Shown here in pieces: positions 57,097 to 64,000 of a DNA stretch of 64,000 bases (within the stretch, counting starts at the first letter, position 1; every line of letters starts with the position of its first letter). Origin of the DNA: Heliopora coerulea. Taxonomy: Eukaryota; Cnidaria; Anthozoa; Scleralcyonacea; Helioporidae. The stretch is from NCBI GenBank assembly GCA_030142905.1, contig JASJOG010000034.1:1913001-1977000 (forward strand), read 5' to 3'. Below the pieces are notes generated by a model. The model ran no database searches, had not been told where the DNA came from, and worked only from the letters and a program-made list of their open reading frames with translations. The position numbers were made by a program, and so were the translations under genes.

Positions 57097-60000
57097 CTGC
57101 AGAGCAAGAAAATACCAAAATATATGCAGCAATTAAGTAAAACTTAAGAATGATATCAAGCACAGTAATCTACCAAAAACCACTGGATAAACAATCCACA
57201 TGACCGGCAACGTATCGCTGGTAAAGGAACACCTTCCCAGAAGCTCTTCCGTTGCACAATGCGTTCCACGAGCCGAGAGACCTGGAGAAAGTGCAGGTGG
57301 AACCTAGGCCACAAAGGTAGCACCTCCCCCTAAAATAAACGTCGCCAACCAGATTTGTATGAAACAGCCAACAAAAGCTCGCTATCCGTTCATGCCGCTA
57401 ATTTCGGTAGACCCTTTTAGCATATACCTCGCAGGTGAACAGTGTTTTTCCGCAATCGGAGGTTCGCCTACCTCAGGATATCCTGCGCTATTCAGTTCCG
57501 AGTAAAACAAGATGCCGTACACTACCAAAAAACAACTAAATTTGGCAATAAAGTATTCAAAGATATGGATTTCATTTGCTTTTTCGCGATAAATGCACTC
57601 AGGAAATGCTCAGAATGTTTTGTTTAGAAATGATGAGAGGGCAACCAGCCAACTAGGTTCGGTAAAATTGTTTTAAAAATTTAAAAAAAAATATGTGAAA
57701 ACAATTATGCGAGGTATACGCTAAAACAATTCTTTTACTCCAGTGTTGGTGAATAGTGTTGTCCACCACCATTCACCTCTACTTCGGTGAATAATTGTTC
57801 TATATTCTGACGGCTGGCTGTCGAGCCAAATGTGAACTGAACAGGAAGAAAATATCTCATGGTCCCTGGGTTCTACAATCGATTGAAGGATACAAGACAT
57901 CCCGAAAAAGAATTCCCTATCAATGGCTACTAACTTGAGAGAGGACACAACGTTTTTCAAAAGCAATAAATGAATCAGGCTACCAAAGGCCTGTTAGCCG
58001 AGGTAGCGATTGCAGAAGTCCTTCCCGACAAAGACCATTTACTTACTTCTCCTGTAAAAAGAAAGTGGAGGAAGTTTCCCGTAGACTTTCGAGGAAATAC
58101 AACCCATAACATCCATCCATGACATACATGCCAACATTTGTATGTGTGAAAGTGGTACGGTCAAGCGCCGAAGACGCAAGAAACATGTAGGGGGGATGCA
58201 GTTGATGTTGGGCGTTCATGATGAACGCCTAAGGGCTAACTTGCATGCCTCAGTCATAGTAATGGCCTATTTTCAGTCACTGCCGAGTGATTTTTCCTTG
58301 GAGATTGTCATAAACTTAACTGAAAATCCTTTTTGTTTTTGTTTTTTTTTAAATTTGTCAAACCGGTATGAAAATCGTAGAAAATATTTAAAGCGGTACT
58401 ATTTCACACATTGTCGGTACGGAGGTACATTAGCACTCAAATCGGAACTATACCGCCTAAATCGGTACGGTTGACATGTATGCCATGATCAGAACTGAGT
58501 ACGCAAAGACTGACTCTTTTAACTATTTGCTTACCACGATTAGGAATGCATGTCAAGAAAAACGAGCTTTATGATCCCGTCGGTAAACAAATGGTTAATT
58601 TATGTGTAATTTAAAATAATATAAATAAAAAAAATTAATGTGAAGAGAACTCCCTATCAATGGCGAATTCGGATGAGAAGACAGCGTTTTTTTCAAAAGC
58701 AATGAATGAGCCTTCCGATCAATGACCTGTTAGCCGAGGGAGCTATTGTAGAAAGCCTACTTGACCATTTATTCTTCCCAGACGGCGAAATAACCATCCA
58801 TTTGTTTGTTTACAACAATTGGTCATGCACGTCAACAAAACACTTAACAGAAAAACGAACATTGTGGTCTCGGTGGTGAACAAATGGTTAATTTATGCGT
58901 AATTTTCAACCTAAAACACGCGTGAGCATTTTTGTTTCTCAAAACTTTTCCTTGTCTTGCGCAAGTGTATACTATGAACGATAAATATTCTGAATTATCG
59001 AATATTTGACTGCTCTTTTCTTGTCATACGGTGCAACGCTCCCATTTAGTAAGTTGTTTTACAAACGAAACACTAACCATGTATTATTGTGTTTACTTCG
59101 GCCCTCTTTTGTTCCATTCAGTATAAATCCAATCCAAAATCAATGTTCATTATGTAAATTTGCATAGTAAGTCAACTGCGGGCACGACTTGTTACTGGCG
59201 TTTTTTTCCTGTATTTTTTTCTCCTTTCATGTCAACAAAACACTTTACAGGACACTTTACAGGAAAATGGACTTTATGGTCCCTTCGGTGAACAAATGGT
59301 TAATTTATGTGTAATTTAAAACTAAAAACACGCGTCAGGCGTGAGCATATTTTTTCTCTCAAAACTTCCCCTTGTCTTGGGGAAGTGTATAATATGAATG
59401 ATAAATATTTTGAATTATATATTTGAATTGGAATACTCGATTGTTCTTTTCTTACCATATGGTGGAACGCTTCCGTTTAGTTAGTTGTTTCACAAATGAA
59501 GCACTAGACATGGATATAATAATATGTTGGGTTCACTTCGGTTCTCTCTCGTTCAAAATAATCTCCAGTCCGTGGGAGCACTCCTGCCCGTTCTCGGCAC
59601 CCATCACCGTGAGATCAGATTGGCCACCTAAAGCTGCGTCAGGAGTGCTCGCGCCAAAACTGAGCACCCCTTGAAATGGAGCGACGGATATGAACGGATG
59701 CTCCGACTAAGCCCGCGTGTATTGCTTATTCAAGTGTCAGCTAACTTGAGTACTTGAATGAAATCTCAAAATCTGTTTTCAAGTGTAACTAAGTTGACCG
59801 ACATGCAATGATAAATCTGTGAAGTAAGTTCGTCATATTGATCATTTAAAGACAATCATCCTTGTAATTTAACGTTGAGAAATGCACAAGTTACAGTGCT
59901 GCGACTATACTATATAGTCCCTTTGATGGATACGTAACGTTAATGCACACCAGACACAAGCAACGCGAGCGACGTGATGGAATTTTTTCAAGAACAAGTA

Positions 60001-61494
60001 AAAAATATGTGAGCTTCTACACCGGATGCGAGCGACGCGAATCATAGCAGAACATGTTCTATTTTTTTACTCTCTTCCCGCGCAACAAAATGCAGAGAGA
60101 CCAGTGAGAAACGATGAAGTGGATTAAGGACAGACACCAATCGTGAACGCAGATTAGCCTATCTAAGCCTATAATATCCTATGTTATATAATTGTGCAGT
60201 GCCTTCGTATAAGGGCCAATCCACGCGCGGAATCGTGATGTACTCCTTGTTCTTTTTTGTTCTCCTTGTTCTTTCTCTTGTTCTTTTGGGGCTGCTGGTA
60301 TCCCAGTAGTAGTGCACCTGTCTCACCGCTGTGACCAGGGTTCGACTTTGGCTCCGTGCAGTTTCCTGATTAAATTTATCTTGGTGACATGTGAGAAGAG
60401 TGTTGTCCAGTTTGACTATATCAAGCATCGCAGGTTTTCTCCGGATACTCCGGTTTGCTCCTGTAGTAACACTAGACCCACGAGAGGTGTCCCTTACTGG
60501 ACCTCTAGGGAGAGCAGCTTAGGCAGCTGATAGGGTTATCCAATATAAATATAGGCACTTTACTTTGTCTTTATCTTATCTTAACTTTATGTCGTTTACC
60601 CACAGCCGTTTTTGTCGTCTTCGACGTCCTCGACGGAGGAAAAGAATCACCACAGTTTGACAAACATCCACGTTGAAGATCCTCGTTCAGGAGGACTTTA
60701 TTAAAGACTTAAAGCGTGGTCAGAAAAGGCACAAAGTATTGAAATAACCGAGCTCGTGTCTGGTGAAGATACAAAATTTGCTCGGCTTTCAATTTACGTA
60801 CTCGCCTCGCCCGCGTCGCTCCCGTCCAAAGTACATGCACCTTAATATTACGCAATATTATTGGTAGCGAGTGGATGAGCACTCTTCACAGCCTTCTCAA
60901 TCCGTCCCTGTAGTCTGTACTGGATATTGAGGCAACAAAATTAATTTTTAGTGGCTTTGCAGTCTTCCTTGGCGATCGTTAGCTGGAAAGGTTCCTTCCT
61001 CGCACAAACATAAGTCTTTTAAGATTAGAGTCTCCGAAAATTCAAGGAAAAACGCCGGCAAATCATCTTCATGTATCATTTCCTGAAGATTGGAAGTCCG
61101 AATTTTGAGGGAAAGAAACAAATGAAAAATAAATGGAAATAAAAAGAAAAAAAAGGTGGAATTCGTTGCAAAGGCTTTTTGTTCACCGTTACACACGCAC
61201 ATAATCATACCCTGACTGGTATGGTTTCGCTGCCTATTTTCAGTGAAGAAAAAAGATGACGCCATACATGTCCAAACTAGCGTTCAAAGGTTTATGATCC
61301 AAAACTCTTGTAATCCAATAAAAAATTCGTATACGTAAATAAACACAGCGAAAGGAAGTTAATTAACGGTTGAAATGATAAACAATCTAAGTTTGACACC
61401 GACCGACCAACGTAAGTGTCAGTTCCACTTTTTACTCTACAACGCTCATTTCTTTATCGAAACTGCTAATTATTCAACTAAATTTTATACTAAC
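57097..61494. repeat. long MMP 5' intron with diverged direct repeats
   Basis: Two repeat pairs are visible. The segment 57920-58030 recurs at 58645-58760 (CCCTATCAATGGC, CCTGTTAGCCGAGG). The segment 58872-59105 recurs at 59287-59550 (CAAATGGTTAATTTATG, CACGCGT, GATAAATATT). I could not place the missing pro-domain exon here. Confidence 0.6.
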
Positions 61495-61620
61495 CTTGTC
61501 TTTAGGCTGTTGAGGCTTGTCATTTTTCAACGCCAAGGATCTGGCATTTACGTCTGGGAAAAAAAACGCAAACAAAAATACGTAAAGCATTAGGAGCCTT
61601 GGAGTCACAGGTGATAACAT
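61495..61620 (-). CDS. candidate first exon (signal peptide) of the MMP gene
   Basis: An ATG at 61620 opens a 42-codon exon that ends at a K|GTTAGT donor in phase 0. This matches the phase-0 start of the MMP exon at 57096. The product begins MLSPVTPRLLMLYVFLFAFF, a clear signal peptide with likely cleavage near PDVNA, then a short basic linker. Its position, strand and phase fit the start of the MMP, but at least one pro-domain exon is still missing. It could belong to another secreted protein. Confidence 0.5.
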
Positions 61621-62039
61621 TTCGCCTTCGCGGTGTCGTCGTATGTCCGCTGGACGTGCAGCAAGCACTCCTTTTTACTCTCTGAGAAAAATTTGAGTAA
61701 TCTCATGAATTGGGGGTCAAGTTCAAGGGCAAGTTTGAAGTGTCTTTATTTGTGTTAGATAACCCTATCAGAAAGCTAAGCTGTTTTCGCTGGAGGCACA
61801 GCAAGGACCACCCTCGTTGATCCAGTGTTTCAAATTAAGGAAGCCAGAGAACTAGGAGAAAACCTGCGATGCCCAGCAGAGCTAAAATCGACAACGGTCT
61901 TCTTGCATGTGAATTATTTAAGTTTAATCAGATGACTGTACGGAGCCAGGTACGATCACCAAAGCAATAGTGGTAGACACTGGACTGCCCACTGTGCTAC
62001 AAACGTCCCAATACGGCTCACCAAGATTAATCGCTGAAG

Positions 62040-63090
62040 AAATGTAATTTTACACACTAAACTGGCGATCATATTTGTGGATTGTTTGCTTTTAATAAAA
62101 AATCATTCAGAAAATATTTAGAAAGTCAAAGTGTCATCTCTCCTCATGAATGCTAATATTGCCCAAAGCATTTCTTTCCTAATCAACAGGTGTAAATGTT
62201 TACCACAAAAATCCAGATTTTTAACAGATTTGAGATTGTCTCTTCGGTAGATTATACAGCGTAATAAAACATTGATTAAGGACCTATGTTGCTTAAGTTT
62301 CAAGGATCTTAACTGCTTCCACCTGAAGTCATAAATGGTCGAAGTTTCACGCTGTTGAACGTTAGTGTGCTAGTTCCAGTTTCCACTTAATAACCTCAGC
62401 TAATTTAATCTCTCATTAACATTTTTTGCGCTGTCTGAGCTAATCATTTTTCACCCCCAGCGGTCCGGCTATTACTTCTAAGGGGCCGTTCCCACTGAAA
62501 TCGATCTAATTTGAATCGATCTGACACCGATCTGAGATCGATCTCAGTTCGCTTCGTGAAGGCGTTCACACTTGAAATGGACTCGTTTGGATCGATCTCA
62601 GTTCGCATTTCGGGTCCTGAGGTAAAGTACACAAATAAAAATGCCTAAAGGATCAGGAGCTTTCGACTCAAAGTTGGTAACATTTTGTCATCTCGGGCTT
62701 ATCGTATGCCCTGATGGCCATCCAACACGAACTTCCTTTTGCCCTTTAAGAACAATTTTAATCATTTTAAGAATTTGTCATGGCCAAGGACAACTTTCAG
62801 ATAGGTCATCTACTAGAACTGTTAAGGAAGTGTAATTTCATAGGCTAAAGTACAGGTTCATATTAATGAGTGGTTTGCTTTTAAACGAATTTGCCGTATT
62901 GCAGAAAGCAGTTCTCTGCCGATTACGAAGTATAAGTGTTGATCACGAAAAATCAGATTCTTCATGAGATTTGACCGTCGCTGTCTGGTCGTGGATAACA
63001 CAGCATAATAAAATGTTTATTAAGGATTCACGTTGTTTAGTCTCCTAAGATCGTAAGGATCTCAATCAGTTCCTGTTCACTGTGTGTGGT
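62040..63090. repeat. diverged direct repeat of about 260 bp, offset about 780 bp
   Basis: The segments 62040-62340 and 62830-63090 share, in order, GTGTAATTT-like, TGGTTTGCTTTTAA-like, CACGAAAAATCAGATT-like, AGCATAATAAAA-like and AAGGATCT blocks. Between them, at 62478-62616, there are repeated GATCGATCT motifs and a GGGGCCGTTCCCACT sequence like a MITE end. The shared segment has a partly open minus-strand frame (KNLDFCGKHLHLLIRKEMLW versus KNLIFRDQHLYFVIGRELL). It may therefore be two decayed copies of one coding region, family unknown. Confidence 0.55.
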
Positions 63091-63349
63091 GAAAAATTGC
63101 TTCGAATTTCTGTAGCACTGAACTCAATGCCCGATTCCTCCGTGTTAATATCAGTCCACGTTTGGCCTCTTATCTTTTGGACACAATTCAACGATATAGG
63201 AAATGAATCAATACTGGCTGATTTAATTCGACGTATAAATCGACAGCAGCACTTTTATGGAGAAAAAGTATTTTCAGAGAAAGCTTACTTTTTACGTTTG
63301 CCTTTCACCATAATCGCGATCCTAAACCACCCTAAAGTAGTTCGGTAAA

Positions 63350-64000
63350 ATTCATTTCAGTGGTTCATTTAATATAAAATGAATAACTGCCTGGAGAAGT
63401 CAATTCAGTGAAATAGATGTTGCTTTGAGACGTTTGAGTTAAACCATGTTTACTGGTCATTTGCTAATATGCTTAATTTTAGCCTCAGGACAATCTGTTA
63501 TCTGGTTCCAAAGCGTCACCTTCAAAAGCCGTCAAAACACGCCAAAACGGATGTAGTGATTTTGCCACGTCTTAAAAGACTTTAGCGGGTGTTGCGACGC
63601 TTGTTAAAAAACATAAATTTTCCAAGGATAATACTTTGTGCAGTAAATTAGTTTATACGACGTGCGCACTGTGGAATATTAGAGTAGATAAGAATTCACG
63701 TTGTTCTTTCTACAACATAATAATGCCTAATCGCCAAAACGTATGATATGACGATCCTTGAGTTGCAAGTTCGTTTAATAAGAGCCAAACCCTATCCCCT
63801 TAAGGCTCAACCTTGGAAATTTGTCCTCAACAAACGAACGTATGATACCACGAAAGCTGTACGTTGTCGCTACCTTTTATAAATACCTCAGCACGGCTAT
63901 CATATTATGCTGTCGCTTACTTACTTCGCTTTATAAGAGCTACTCCACACTCTCTCAAACGCGGAAGTTTGCGACTTGTCTTGTTCACAACAAACTCAGG
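63350..64000. other. no recognisable gene
   Basis: There are no coherent open frames, repeats or splice structures that I can support in the last 650 bp. Confidence 0.5.

Noticed and set aside
57097..57132. An apparent methionine start with a hydrophobic N-terminus directly before the MMP exon
   Set aside because: The codon is TTG, and a good splice acceptor (TCTGCAG) lies just after it.
57178..57309. Cysteine-containing minus-strand frame (CNGRASGKVFLYQRYVAG) upstream of the MMP exon
   Set aside because: Looks protein-like, but no matching splice phase or family was found; not enough to call an exon.

Overview
The window is animal nuclear DNA, most likely from a cnidarian (an anthozoan, probably a stony coral). 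The evidence is short exons with GT-AG introns, AT-rich intergenic DNA, and a dense load of DNA transposons, MITEs and foldback repeats. The conserved genes are metazoan, and multicopy protein types that I associate with corals are also present. There are no bacterial operons, rRNA genes or CRISPR arrays. The species call is an inference.

Most of the coding capacity lies in spliced genes whose exons are too short to stand out as long open frames. I rebuilt them from splice sites, phase continuity and family motifs. From left to right:

0-9 kb is repeat-rich. It holds two weak minus-strand exon candidates (770-991), hAT MITEs, a decayed hAT element (3437-5026) split by a second MITE, and a mariner-like element (7124-8778) with a stop-broken transposase.

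9-20.5 kb holds ATG14 (Barkor), the autophagy PI3-kinase subunit, on the minus strand (11297-20549). A decayed duplicate of two of its exons lies beyond its 3' end (9035-9349). ATG14 shares a roughly 340-bp divergent upstream region, with a CRE palindrome, with a plus-strand two-exon gene for the small subunit of serine palmitoyltransferase (20886-22903).

24-43 kb is one long minus-strand gene, DCAF4, a CUL4-DDB1 substrate receptor. Its introns hold a LINE fragment, a Tc1 element, several foldback elements, and an opposite-strand intronless gene (31376-33061) with a helical N-terminus and a beta-propeller-like C-terminus. A truncated paralogue of that gene lies just upstream of it.

43.5-48.5 kb holds a near-perfect 602-bp palindrome with TTAA flanks, a second MITE, a cysteine-rich P2RX7_C-like remnant with tandemly duplicated exons, and an uncharacterised plus-strand gene encoding a basic/acidic protein.

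52-61.6 kb holds a secreted matrix metalloproteinase on the minus strand, with a zinc catalytic domain and a four-bladed hemopexin domain. Its pro-domain has lost the usual cysteine-switch motif. The long 5' intron and the last 2.4 kb are filled with diverged direct repeats.

The genes are functionally unrelated (autophagy, sphingolipid synthesis, ubiquitin ligase, extracellular proteolysis). The unusual structures are the nested gene, the partial gene duplications and the foldback elements.
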